A DNA stretch of 64,000 nt from NCBI GenBank assembly GCA_951812755.1, contig OX638329.1, positions 4,286,522 to 4,350,521 of the forward strand. Reading direction: 5' to 3'. The stretch's first letter is position 1, and each line of letters starts with the position of its first letter. Of this stretch, positions 8,172 to 15,971 are shown one piece after another. The notes below the pieces were generated by a model. That model was given only the letters and a program-made list of their open reading frames with translations, did no database searches and had not been told where the DNA came from. The position numbers were made by a program, and so were the translations under genes. Origin of the DNA: an uncultured Latescibacterota bacterium (GTDB lineage: Bacteria > Latescibacterota > UBA2968).

Positions 8172-11100
8172 TTTGGTTCCTCCTGTTGATCACGCGCAGC
8201 TTGCTCCACAGCGTTTGCAGGCAAATCATAGTACCGGGCAGCGACTATCTCTTTCTTGGCGTAGTCCAGATGCTTGGCGGGATTCTGCACCATCACGGGC
8301 GTAGGATCGGGGTTATGCAGAGGGTCCCATACGACGTATAGCCAGTACGTGTCCCCGAGTTGTTGTGCCTTGTACCATTCATTCGTGGTTAGCCGAACTG
8401 CCCCGCCCCGTTTGCGACCCTTGACCTCAATACGCCGTACGCCAGTGACAGGATCTCGATAACCTGTCTGCGGGTCCGGTTGTGCCAAGCTCCGAATATC
8501 GAATCCGATCTTGAGATGACCGACGCGTTCGCATTCACGTCCCTGGGTTTTCTCGAAAGCAACGACAACATCCTCGGCGGCAAGCTCAACGCGTCGCTTC
8601 AATTCTGCATCCACCTCCTCGGTAATTCCAGAGATATGGCCCGCGGCTGTATCGGGTGGAAGTATGAAGCAACTTGCAACATGCCGCACAGAGCCGCTGC
8701 GAGCAACGCGAAGCCGTTTTACACCATCAAGCCGTTCCCGTTGTGTGCGCTGGATATCGACCAGATACTGTTCTGCCCGCTGGCGTGCCAGTGCGACCTC
8801 CGGCTCTTTTAGTTCGCGAGCACGCAACCCCATCACTCGGTCCTGAGCCGCACGGATGCGCGCGTCAAAAGACCTCTCGAGGTAATCGCGTGCGATATCG
8901 GCATAACGACCACGCTCGGTTTGAGCATCTTGCCGCCGCTCCATCTGCACTGTCATCTTGACGTAGTCGCTGACGGGGCTGTGATCGATTTTGGGTAATG
9001 TCTCAGGTGGATGTGGATGTGCAGGCAGGTCAATGAGGACATCCGCCGGAACAACGTTGTAGCGGTCAGTAGCAGAGGTACTTTCGCTAATCTCTTCCCG
9101 CACACCTACCAGTTCGGCATGAATCGTTATTGTTTCACCTCTGGTTGTCTCGCCTCGTACTGATATTTCATAGAAGTGAAGCCAGTAAGGTGCCTCTGCT
9201 ACTGGATCCATGAATACCGCTGACTGTCCTGAGAGTTCATCAAGGAGTTCCTGCAACTTCTCGTCAACAGTGGCATAGACAGAGTGTCCGGGACCCAGAA
9301 GCACGGCATCCAAATGTTGGTCCTGTTCCAGGTGCTCCTTGTAGAAGGTTAATTTTCGATAGCTGCTGTCCGGTTTTCCGAGGCGCTGGACCGCTGTTAG
9401 ACGTTCAGAACGAAGATCAGCGAGTACATGCTCAATCCTCCAGAGATCGTCTGCTCTCGCTTCGATCCGAAGTCCCACAGCTTTGGCCGCGTTCAAGAAG
9501 TGCGCCTCAACATAACGCGGCATGAGTCGCCGCTCTTCCGCTTCCATATTCGCCTGCGCAAAGGAAGAGAAATCTACATGCGCGCGCGCCAGAGCGATGC
9601 CAGATGCTTCCTCATAACGGCCAAGAAGTTCAGGATCAATCTGCTCAATAGCGTCAAGATAATCGTCGAGTCGTCTCGGCTCGTACGCCACTTCGCGGAG
9701 CATGTCTGGAAGGTTGATATGGTTCAGGGAGAGCACTTCGCCGATGACGTCAAACACGCGATCCCCGAGCGCGTCCCTCATACTATCCAGTTTGTGCAAG
9801 AGCCGTTCCAGGATGCGCCCTTCAATGACCGGTTGACCATCCTCTGAAGAAGTCGCAACAAAGTTGAACGCATACACGTCACGCGATTGTCCAATGCGGT
9901 GAATACGACCAAGACGTTGCTCGAGACGAGTCGGGTTCCAGGGGAGATCGTAATTGATCATCAAGTGACAAAACTGAAGGTTAATGCCTTCACCAGCCGC
10001 CTCGGTTGCTACGCAGATCTGGCAACTTGTCCGGAAATCCTCTTGAGCTTGTTTGCGCTCGTGCGGATTCATCCCTCCATGAATCTCACAGGTTGAGTAG
10101 CCCCATTTTTCGAGGTGTTCACGCAGATGGTTCAATGTGTCCCGGTGTTCGGTAAAGATGAGGAGTTTGCCTCGTCCGTCCTTTAGTTCGTCAAACTCTG
10201 CTCTTTGCAAGCATTCACGCAGTGCGACCAACTTGGAATCCAGACCGCTTTCTCGGATACGTCCCACGCGTGCAACCAGATTCTCAAGCTCATCAATTTC
10301 GGTCCGCAGTTGATCCAATTCGGCTGTTGCGGTTGCTTCGTCAATGAGTTCATCACGAGTTGCTTCGTCCAAATCGTCCTCGTCTTGCTCAGCGTCGATT
10401 AGGTGACCCTGCATGTGTGCCAGTCGCCTTGATCGCTCAGAAAAGGAAAGGCATTCCAGTTCTCTGAGAAGATCATTCAGCTTTCTTTGCCGTCGACATA
10501 GAGACTCATGGATCGCATGGGTTGAACTTGCCAAGCGCCGCTGGAAGACTGTTCGAGCAAGAGCAACGCTGTTCTTGCGACGCCCAGTCGTCTGTGGCAA
10601 ATATTCGTTGATGTACGCCGTAACTTCCTTGTAGATGTGGTACTCTTCCGTTCCGAGGTTGAAGCTGACTGTCTGCACATGACGATCCGGAAACAATCGG
10701 CGACCGTGCATGTCCTTTAGATCCTCCTTCAGTCGCCGGAGTGACCAAGGGCAATTCTCACCGAGTTGTAAAATCTCTCGACGAATTTGACCGGATGCTT
10801 CGCGGAGACGATGCGGCTCAGGAAATAAGTCGCGGTCGAGAAGGCGTATGAAATGTGCAAACCGGTCGTCGTCACCGTGATGTGGTGTCGCCGTCAGGAG
10901 TAGCAGGTTGTCGCAGTGCTCCGAGAGCCGCTCTGCGAGTTGATACCGCTTCGTGCGCTCGACCTCGTCACCGCGGTTTGTCGAACTTTTCGTGTAGGCA
11001 CTGCATTTATGGGCTTCGTCAATGATAATGAGGTCCCAACGCTGCTGCCAGACACGTTCCCGGACACCGTCTCGCTTGGCATAATCGATGGATGATATGA

Positions 11101-11713
11101 CCAGAGACTCGCGTTCCCAAAGATTCAAAAGCTGTTGCTGATCGTTGGCGGAGTTGATGATCTGGAATTGCTCGTTGAAAAATCTTAATAGTTCGTCTTG
11201 CCATTGAATGGTCAACGAGGCAGGGACAAGGATGAGGCACCGGTCAATGGCTTCTCGGAGCTTGAGTTCCTTGATGAGAAGACCCGCCATGATTGTTTTG
11301 CCAGCACCTGGATCGTCGGCGAGCAGGAAGCGTAATCGCGGTTGTGGCAACATCTTCATATAGACTGCCTCGATTTGATGAGGCAGAGTGCGGATGCCGG
11401 AAAGGCTGACCGCAAATTGGCGGTCGTAGGCGTAGGCAAGACGAATACGGGCAGACTCTATCAGGAGACATAAACTTTCTGCATTTTCAGGTTGGGCTTC
11501 CACATTTTCTTTTAGATCAAAAATTGTAGCAGCTTCCTCAAAGGAGATGACGACCTCTTCGAGCCCGCCATCAGGCAACCGAACTCGACACTCGTAGCCA
11601 GCCTGTCCGTCCGTCCCCAAGGGTCTTACATCTTCCAGGATAACTGGCACATCAAAGTGTCCCTGTAGGGATATTCGGTGTCCAACCTGTTCCGAAAGGT
11701 GACTCTCACTCAT
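8168..11713 (-). CDS. SNF2-type (DrmD-like) helicase with C-terminal DUF3883
   Basis: A 1181-residue superfamily 2 helicase. Walker A DDPGAGKT is at residues 133-140, DEAH at 232-235, LLLTATPHHGDDDRF near 271-285, and motif VI RLEQRLGRIHRIGQ near 596-609. An acidic coiled region (about 440-480) separates the lobes. The C-terminal region (about 1040-1150), with the RRIEVKGRKRGGAVRLT and EWYKAQQLGDTYWLYVV segments, is a DUF3883-like domain with a nuclease-like EVK core. It is the first gene of the operon. The architecture resembles DrmD of DISARM-type systems by recollection. Likely role: ATP-driven recognition or remodelling of unmodified foreign DNA. Confidence 0.87.
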   Translation of the reverse strand: MSESHLSEQVGHRISLQGHFDVPVILEDVRPLGTDGQAGYECRVRLPDGGLEEVVISFEEAATIFDLKENVEAQPENAESLCLLIESARIRLAYAYDRQFAVSLSGIRTLPHQIEAVYMKMLPQPRLRFLLADDPGAGKTIMAGLLIKELKLREAIDRCLILVPASLTIQWQDELLRFFNEQFQIINSANDQQQLLNLWERESLVISSIDYAKRDGVRERVWQQRWDLIIIDEAHKCSAYTKSSTNRGDEVERTKRYQLAERLSEHCDNLLLLTATPHHGDDDRFAHFIRLLDRDLFPEPHRLREASGQIRREILQLGENCPWSLRRLKEDLKDMHGRRLFPDRHVQTVSFNLGTEEYHIYKEVTAYINEYLPQTTGRRKNSVALARTVFQRRLASSTHAIHESLCRRQRKLNDLLRELECLSFSERSRRLAHMQGHLIDAEQDEDDLDEATRDELIDEATATAELDQLRTEIDELENLVARVGRIRESGLDSKLVALRECLQRAEFDELKDGRGKLLIFTEHRDTLNHLREHLEKWGYSTCEIHGGMNPHERKQAQEDFRTSCQICVATEAAGEGINLQFCHLMINYDLPWNPTRLEQRLGRIHRIGQSRDVYAFNFVATSSEDGQPVIEGRILERLLHKLDSMRDALGDRVFDVIGEVLSLNHINLPDMLREVAYEPRRLDDYLDAIEQIDPELLGRYEEASGIALARAHVDFSSFAQANMEAEERRLMPRYVEAHFLNAAKAVGLRIEARADDLWRIEHVLADLRSERLTAVQRLGKPDSSYRKLTFYKEHLEQDQHLDAVLLGPGHSVYATVDEKLQELLDELSGQSAVFMDPVAEAPYWLHFYEISVRGETTRGETITIHAELVGVREEISESTSATDRYNVVPADVLIDLPAHPHPPETLPKIDHSPVSDYVKMTVQMERRQDAQTERGRYADIARDYLERSFDARIRAAQDRVMGLRARELKEPEVALARQRAEQYLVDIQRTQRERLDGVKRLRVARSGSVRHVASCFILPPDTAAGHISGITEEVDAELKRRVELAAEDVVVAFEKTQGRECERVGHLKIGFDIRSLAQPDPQTGYRDPVTGVRRIEVKGRKRGGAVRLTTNEWYKAQQLGDTYWLYVVWDPLHNPDPTPVMVQNPAKHLDYAKKEIVAARYYDLPANAVEQAARDQQEEPK

Positions 11714-11978
11714 TTTTATAGGTCTCTTTCATTTTTCGTTATGTTGGAAGTTCAGGTACTCTACGACGTACCGGGTGGTCATGTTCCGGACGGTATCTAA
11801 TAAAAAAAGAATAACGGAATAACACAAACCAAATGTAGGATATTGGGCAAAGACACTCTGAGGTAGTGCTATGGTATAGAAGATCACAATGATATTTGCT
11901 TGCATCCTATCTGTAAAACCGCTAAATAGGCAGTTAAATACCAGATTGTGCTACCCTTGTTTGTATTTGGAGTGGACT

Positions 11979-12593
11979 ATGGAATATAAATATACTGAAA
12001 CAGAGGTCAGTATCAGTTACGCAGAGGCACTCGCTGGTGATTATACGAGAGAGAAACGTCCATCTCCTCATCCGATTATTCAATACGTCGCCGCTCGAGG
12101 CGCCAGGGTCAGTTCCATCGGGTTTGCAGATCCCGACCTTGTATTTGGAGATGATCACCTCAAGAATATCATAACGCTCATAAAATCCGGTAGAAAACAG
12201 AAATACGTCAAACTCTCAATCTGGATTGACGAGGAAGTATATAGTGTAATCCGAATTGAGCTCCCAAGAATTTGTGCTCTTCAATGGGTTGTTTTGGACA
12301 TTGAAGATCCGAATGAAGATAACGAAACGCGGGTTACGTTTTTTTATCCTCAAGAGTTCATCTTTGAATCGTTTATGGAAAGAGCTCGATCAAAGACAGA
12401 CCTTCATCCCAATTATGTGGATAAAAAAGAAATACAAGAAGTAAAGGAAGCAATTTACGGTAAACGAAAGATGTCAGAGTCTATCAAGAGCAATATTCTA
12501 AAAGCACTGGACTTAACAGATCAGACCGCAATAACTGAGGACGATATTAGAGGTCCAAACCTATATGGGAACCAAAGCAATGATCATTCATAA
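11979..12593 (+). CDS. Unrecognised protein upstream of an XRE regulator
   Basis: A 204-residue protein that I do not recognise. The ATG at 11979 has GGAGTGG just upstream; an in-frame ATG at 11889 would add 30 residues but has no visible ribosome site. The predicted chain is soluble, alternating strand and helix, with HPIIQYVAARGA and an acidic YPQEF-IFE segment; no signal peptide or membrane segment is visible. It overlaps the following XRE gene by 29 bases. That arrangement is common for toxin-antitoxin or effector-regulator pairs, but nothing in the sequence shows toxicity. The 265 bases before it hold only AT-rich DNA with no gene. Confidence 0.6.
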   Translation: MEYKYTETEVSISYAEALAGDYTREKRPSPHPIIQYVAARGARVSSIGFADPDLVFGDDHLKNIITLIKSGRKQKYVKLSIWIDEEVYSVIRIELPRICALQWVVLDIEDPNEDNETRVTFFYPQEFIFESFMERARSKTDLHPNYVDKKEIQEVKEAIYGKRKMSESIKSNILKALDLTDQTAITEDDIRGPNLYGNQSNDHS

Positions 12594-12864
12594 AGAATTA
12601 ATCGCAAAAATGCGGTCACAACCTGGATATAAAGAAAAGTATGATGAAGCAGCACCTGAGTTTGAGTGGCTGCACAAGATGCTTGAAGCGCGAAAACGCG
12701 CTGATATGACTCAAGAGCAGGTCGCTGAGAAGATGGGCACGAAGGCAACTGCGATCACCCGTTTAGAGTCTGCCAATAGCCGACATTCCCCAAAGGTAGA
12801 GACATTGCGAAAATATGCGGAGGCCGTAGGATATCGGCTCAATATTGAGTTGATCCCTGATTGA
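12565..12864 (+). CDS. HigA-like XRE-family HTH regulator / antitoxin
   Basis: A 99-residue protein with a classic XRE helix-turn-helix: DMTQEQVAEKMGT for the first helices, then ATAITRLESA as the recognition part (residues about 48-74). The ending KYAEAVGYRLNIELIP is typical of HigA/HipB-like antitoxins. The ATG at 12565 has GAGGT about ten bases upstream; a second ATG at 12580 is possible. It overlaps the unknown upstream gene, so they are probably co-translated and the pair may be autoregulated. HigA antitoxins normally follow a RelE-fold toxin, which the partner does not obviously resemble. Confidence 0.8.
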   Translation: MGTKAMIIHKELIAKMRSQPGYKEKYDEAAPEFEWLHKMLEARKRADMTQEQVAEKMGTKATAITRLESANSRHSPKVETLRKYAEAVGYRLNIELIPD

Positions 12865-12891
12865 CGTGAGGGTATCGGGTTAATAAAAAAG

Positions 12892-12925
12892 AACGGGTAG
12901 AGAATTATAATATTCTTTACCCGTT
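12892..12925. terminator. Bidirectional rho-independent terminator
   Basis: AACGGGTAGAGAAT (12892-12905) pairs with ATTCTTTACCCGTT (12912-12925) through a 6-base loop with one G-U wobble. On the plus side TTTCCTTTTT follows; on the minus side CTTTTTT follows. It sits between the XRE gene (plus) and the converging Mod/DUF1016 remnant (minus) and can serve both. Confidence 0.85.
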
Positions 12926-12930
12926 TCCTT

Positions 12931-13041
12931 TTTGCCAGACGTTGTCTGGCAAATCAGTTGTTGAGGGGATTAATCAAATTCTCCAGACGGTGTCTGGAGA
13001 ATTTCGCTGGATTCTGATTCTGCAGACAGTGTTTGCAGAAT
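12931..13041. repeat. Cluster of three related palindromes
   Basis: Three inverted repeats share an AGAC-NNN-GT(C/T)T core: TTTGCCAGACgttGTCTGG(CAAA) at 12931-12953, a 13-bp-arm palindrome centred on CCAGACggtGTCTGG at 12976-13004, and a third centred on GCAGACagtGTTTGC at 13017-13041. The second and third lie in the 3' end of the Mod/DUF1016 remnant and encode its repeated QTLS/QTPS segments. The first is just past its stop. Confidence 0.8.
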
Positions 13042-13386
13042 TTGCTCAGGTGGATACGACTGGTAGAACAGATGCATCTGCCAGATATTCTGACGGGAAA
13101 ACCCGCGCCTGAATCGTTCTGTGAGGTCAATGGCCAGTCTGACTCGCTCTTGGTTGTCCGTGAGATCAAGTTGCTTCTGCACCTGAGGCAGCAGGTCATT
13201 ATCGAGAAATGCCGCGATCTCAGCGGTTTTCAGGTTCATGATGCGGTACAGGCCAAAGTCCAGATCGCCGCGGTCAAGTTGAAACATCTCGCGCAGCAGT
13301 GTCTTCAGTCGGTCGAGCTTTCCTTCGGATCCCCGGGCTGGCTGCACGTCGTTTGATGTCGAATACGATGATGTTGAATTATTCAT
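12970..13386 (-). pseudogene. Chimera: Mod-type methyltransferase N-terminus joined to a truncated DUF1016 domain
   Basis: A 138-residue reading frame. Residues 24-73 (LDRLKTLLREMFQLDRGDLD, then FGLYRIMNLKTAEI and DNDLLPQV) match the N-terminus of type III-like DNA methyltransferases. Residues 79-125 (IDLTERF, RRGFSRQNIWQMHLFYQSYP and QILQTLSAES) match the N-terminal part of DUF1016/YhcG-like proteins. Neither domain is complete: there is no SAM motif, no DPPY and no PD-(D/E)xK part. The ATG has a poor ribosome site. I read it as a deletion fusion of two defence genes. A small expressed protein cannot be excluded. Confidence 0.7.
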
Positions 13387-13563
13387 GATGGGAATTTTTA
13401 TTTGGAGTGAAAAAGGCAGAAATCGTGTGATGCATCAGACATCGAATTTCGGGGGGAGTACATTGAAATCCAATGGTCTGAACAAAAATGAGGGAGTGAT
13501 CAATTATACTCAGCTAATGGCGAGCCGTCAAGCAAGCATTAAGAATGTCATCAAATTCACACT

Positions 13564-13631
13564 CTCCCCCACCTTCAGGCTTGTCCCAAATACGTCTTTA
13601 AATCTCGGTTGCTGTTCGTCAGAGTGACTGA
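13564..13631 (+). repeat. Direct repeat copy 1 beside the ATPase/TOPRIM pair
   Basis: This 68-base segment starts with CTCCCCCACCTTCAGGCT and ends CGTCAGAGTGACTGA. It aligns at roughly three quarters identity by eye with 15802-15868, in the same orientation, so the two lie either side of the ATPase/TOPRIM gene pair. The rest of 13387-13656 holds no gene that I can support. Confidence 0.6.
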
Positions 13632-13656
13632 GTTGAAAAAGAATGAGGTTAGGGAA

Positions 13657-14286
13657 TTATCCAATTTCGTCTCCACTTTGTGTTACCTGTCGTAACCTGG
13701 CTCGTAAATCGTCAAGGAACGCCTTTAGTGAAGAATCCCGCCTCCCAGCTTGGTAGAGGTTCATGCCCTCTACCAATTCCGGAGCGAATTCGACTCCGCC
13801 GAGTGTATCTGGATAGCCTGCCCGTCGAATTGCGGTCGTCAGAACCTGCTTATAGTGGCCCCGGGCACACTTCCTACTACCAATCCTGGGGCGATGCCCC
13901 ACGATAGTCTCGAATGAATCAGGATCCGCGACGTACCACCGCTCGATGTGTGGATCAGGACATGCTATGACCAGCCGGTCTATCAACATCGGAACAGTGG
14001 CATCCTGTATGTGCCTCCGTGCAACCGGGAAGGTCAAACAATTGCCATCAATCGCGACCACCACTATGTCTGCGGACTCACTGCTCAAGAGGCTCTTCGT
14101 GACGATACTCTGATAAAGCTCGAACTCCGCGATTGCACGACTGTGGCCCCCTCTGGCGGAACGTACGCGTATATTCATTTCGATATCCGGATTCTGTTCG
14201 CGAGCAATCCGCATCAACAGTGGTTCCAGAAAACTTTCGTGTGCACGGTCTTCGCCAAAGAGATCGACTATAACCTGATTACTCAT
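13657..14286 (-). CDS. TOPRIM-like effector paired with AAA ATPase
   Basis: A 209-residue protein; the ATG at 14286 overlaps the ATPase stop by 8 bases, and a TTG one codon earlier is possible. VIVDLFGEDRAHESFLEPLL at the N-terminus gives the Glu expected of a TOPRIM-like fold, DIVVVAIDGN (about residues 73-82) gives the acidic strand, and ERWYVADPDSF (about 114-124) resembles DUF4276-type proteins that accompany ABC-type ATPases. In such pairs (OLD- and PARIS-like logic) the ATPase senses phage and the TOPRIM-like partner acts on nucleic acid. Subfamily assignment is uncertain; catalytic activity is inferred. Confidence 0.55.
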   Translation of the reverse strand: MSNQVIVDLFGEDRAHESFLEPLLMRIAREQNPDIEMNIRVRSARGGHSRAIAEFELYQSIVTKSLLSSESADIVVVAIDGNCLTFPVARRHIQDATVPMLIDRLVIACPDPHIERWYVADPDSFETIVGHRPRIGSRKCARGHYKQVLTTAIRRAGYPDTLGGVEFAPELVEGMNLYQAGRRDSSLKAFLDDLRARLRQVTQSGDEIG

Positions 14287-15523
14287 CAATAAGCCCCCGC
14301 AATATCAGACTTTCAAACATGCCGTCTTCTGTCCGATTCGCAAGTGCCTCCGCGATTTCGGCATCCCGAAACAGCGGATCTGTAACGTCAAAAGGCTCGA
14401 CGACTGTCCCCTGTGCCGTAATACGAACATTGAAGAGGCCAATATCGCTCGACTCTTCTTCACGCTTCACCTTCAGGATTGCATCAACAAATAGCGGTGA
14501 GTGTGTCGTGACAACAACCTGACGCTGATATTGTTCTGCCAGGGAAAACAGAAGCTGTGCAATCAGATCGATCCGGCGCGGATGAACGCCGTTTTCGGGT
14601 TCCTCCAGTGCTACGAGAGATCCGCCCCAGGGATTAACAGCCATGGCGCAAAGTGCGAGGACTCTTAATGTTCCTTCAGATAAGACCCGAGAGGAATACT
14701 CTATACCCGCCTGTTGGATCCACAGCTCTAACGTACCGCGTCGTTCGGTCAATTCGACATTCAGCGTCTCAATACTTGGCACGATTGAACGTAATGTTCG
14801 AAATACGGCATCAAAGTATTTGGGGAACTCGGCTCGAAGCTTATACAGAAATGGTGCAATGTACTCCCCGTGAACACCAATGTCGAACACGTCGGCAGGA
14901 GATTGCTCCTCCCGCATTTTCATCCGTGGCTCGAAATCGTAAGTACGCCAGTTCAGCAACTCATTGCGAACTTGCTCCAGATAGGGGTATGTCTTGGGTC
15001 CCAGACTTCGGTCTGATAAAATAGAGTGATTCAAGCCAATCAGTTCCTGCCGTATATAATCCGTTTCAGCTTGGGCGCGGATATGGAGATGTGCTCCCAG
15101 GCACTCAATAGCTGCGGTTCCCTTTGGTCTCCCGGAAACACTAAGCTGAGTCAAATATTCGTCATTAATGCTGAGTTGGCCCGATCTAAGATCAACTCGT
15201 GGTTCAATACGATACCGATAGTTTCCTTTACCAGTAATCAGATCGGCCTCTAACGTAAACTGTGCGGATCCTTTTTCGAACAGTCCAGGCAACCCTCCTG
15301 GAGCGAAGGAGAACGCTTCAAAGGAGTGGCCACGTATCGGGGACGATTGTCCAAGTGCCTCGGATAATGTGGGTGCGTTACCTATCCTTGAAAGAGTCTG
15401 GATGGCATCGAGCAGATTGCTCTTACCCACGGCATTGGGTCCAAAAAGAACCGATAGACGGGGCAATTCTACCGTGACATCGTTGAGGGACTTGAAGTTT
15501 CGGACAGTTAGTTTCTTGAGCAT
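14279..15523 (-). CDS. AAA (ABC-type, OLD-like) ATPase
   Basis: A 414-residue ATPase. Walker A GPNAVGKSN is at residues 28-36; VLSEGTLRVLAL is the signature-like motif; LVALEEPENGVHP is Walker B with its glutamates; VVVTTHSPLFVD supplies the switch His. The start MLKKLTVRNFKSLNDVTVEL is typical of AAA_21/RecF-like ATPases of anti-phage modules. The SD GGAG lies 6 bases before ATG, inside the end of an upstream gene fragment. The downstream TOPRIM-like gene overlaps by 8 bases, so both act as one unit. Probable role: nucleotide-dependent sensor in a two-gene defence system. Confidence 0.82.
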   Translation of the reverse strand: MLKKLTVRNFKSLNDVTVELPRLSVLFGPNAVGKSNLLDAIQTLSRIGNAPTLSEALGQSSPIRGHSFEAFSFAPGGLPGLFEKGSAQFTLEADLITGKGNYRYRIEPRVDLRSGQLSINDEYLTQLSVSGRPKGTAAIECLGAHLHIRAQAETDYIRQELIGLNHSILSDRSLGPKTYPYLEQVRNELLNWRTYDFEPRMKMREEQSPADVFDIGVHGEYIAPFLYKLRAEFPKYFDAVFRTLRSIVPSIETLNVELTERRGTLELWIQQAGIEYSSRVLSEGTLRVLALCAMAVNPWGGSLVALEEPENGVHPRRIDLIAQLLFSLAEQYQRQVVVTTHSPLFVDAILKVKREEESSDIGLFNVRITAQGTVVEPFDVTDPLFRDAEIAEALANRTEDGMFESLILRGLIDE

Positions 15524-15532
15524 GGTGATCTC

Positions 15533-15751
15533 CTATTGTGGCATCGCCATTAGGGCATGGCAATAGAAGTCGCTTTTTCTTTGGATACTTCCTGGATAAG
15601 GGGCAGAAAATGCGTTGGCAAGCTGCAGGAAGCCAGTGCCACAATCCCGCTCGGCGCCGATCAGCGCCTGCAATGCTTGGGGGCGACCGTTGGTTTGCAA
15701 CAGCATGGCCATAATGTATCTAAACAAAGACAAAAAAGGATAACAAAACAA
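15533..15751 (-). pseudogene. Possible C-terminal fragment of a methylase-associated gene
   Basis: A 72-residue frame on the minus strand. The part LQALIGAERDCGTGFLQLAN followed by AFSAPYP resembles, by recollection, the RD-xxx-F-xx-LAQALSALYP tail seen in some DUF1156-type methylase proteins. The first third does not look coding. It has no good ribosome site and ends 9 bases before the ATPase start, its end containing that gene's SD. I read it as the remains of a gene displaced when the ATPase/TOPRIM pair arrived; the similarity needs an alignment. Confidence 0.35.
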
Positions 15752-15801
15752 GTTAAATACGGAAAAATCGGATCAAAGGCACGCCTTCCACACCTGATCC
15801 C

Positions 15802-15868
15802 CTCCCCCACTTTCAGACTCGTCCAACTCAGTTTTCAAATGGTGGATACCGTCCGTCATAGTGACTGA
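15802..15868 (+). repeat. Direct repeat copy 2 beside the ATPase/TOPRIM pair
   Basis: Begins CTCCCCCACTTTCAGACT and ends CGTCATAGTGACTGA; partner of 13564-13631 in direct orientation. Identity is highest at both ends and lower in the middle, so the copies are old or belong to a dispersed family. Confidence 0.6.
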
Positions 15869-15971
15869 TACGCCGGCGTGTCCTCTGACTCCATCCAAAG
15901 CCGCACGGTAAACCTGTTTTCTTCCTCGATAAAGTCAGACCATGTTCTTCAACCCTGTCGGGATTGACACA

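Larger units (their letters stand above)
15524..15971. other. Gene-poor boundary of the defence island
   Basis: This 448-base stretch separates defence genes from the catabolic block. It holds the possible DUF1156 tail fragment (15533-15751) and direct repeat copy 2 (15802-15868). I see no intact gene, tRNA or integrase in it. Confidence 0.6.

Noticed and set aside
12931-13041. CRISPR-like array
   Set aside because: The three units are palindromes with short unequal spacing and no constant repeat-spacer pattern; no cas gene is near.
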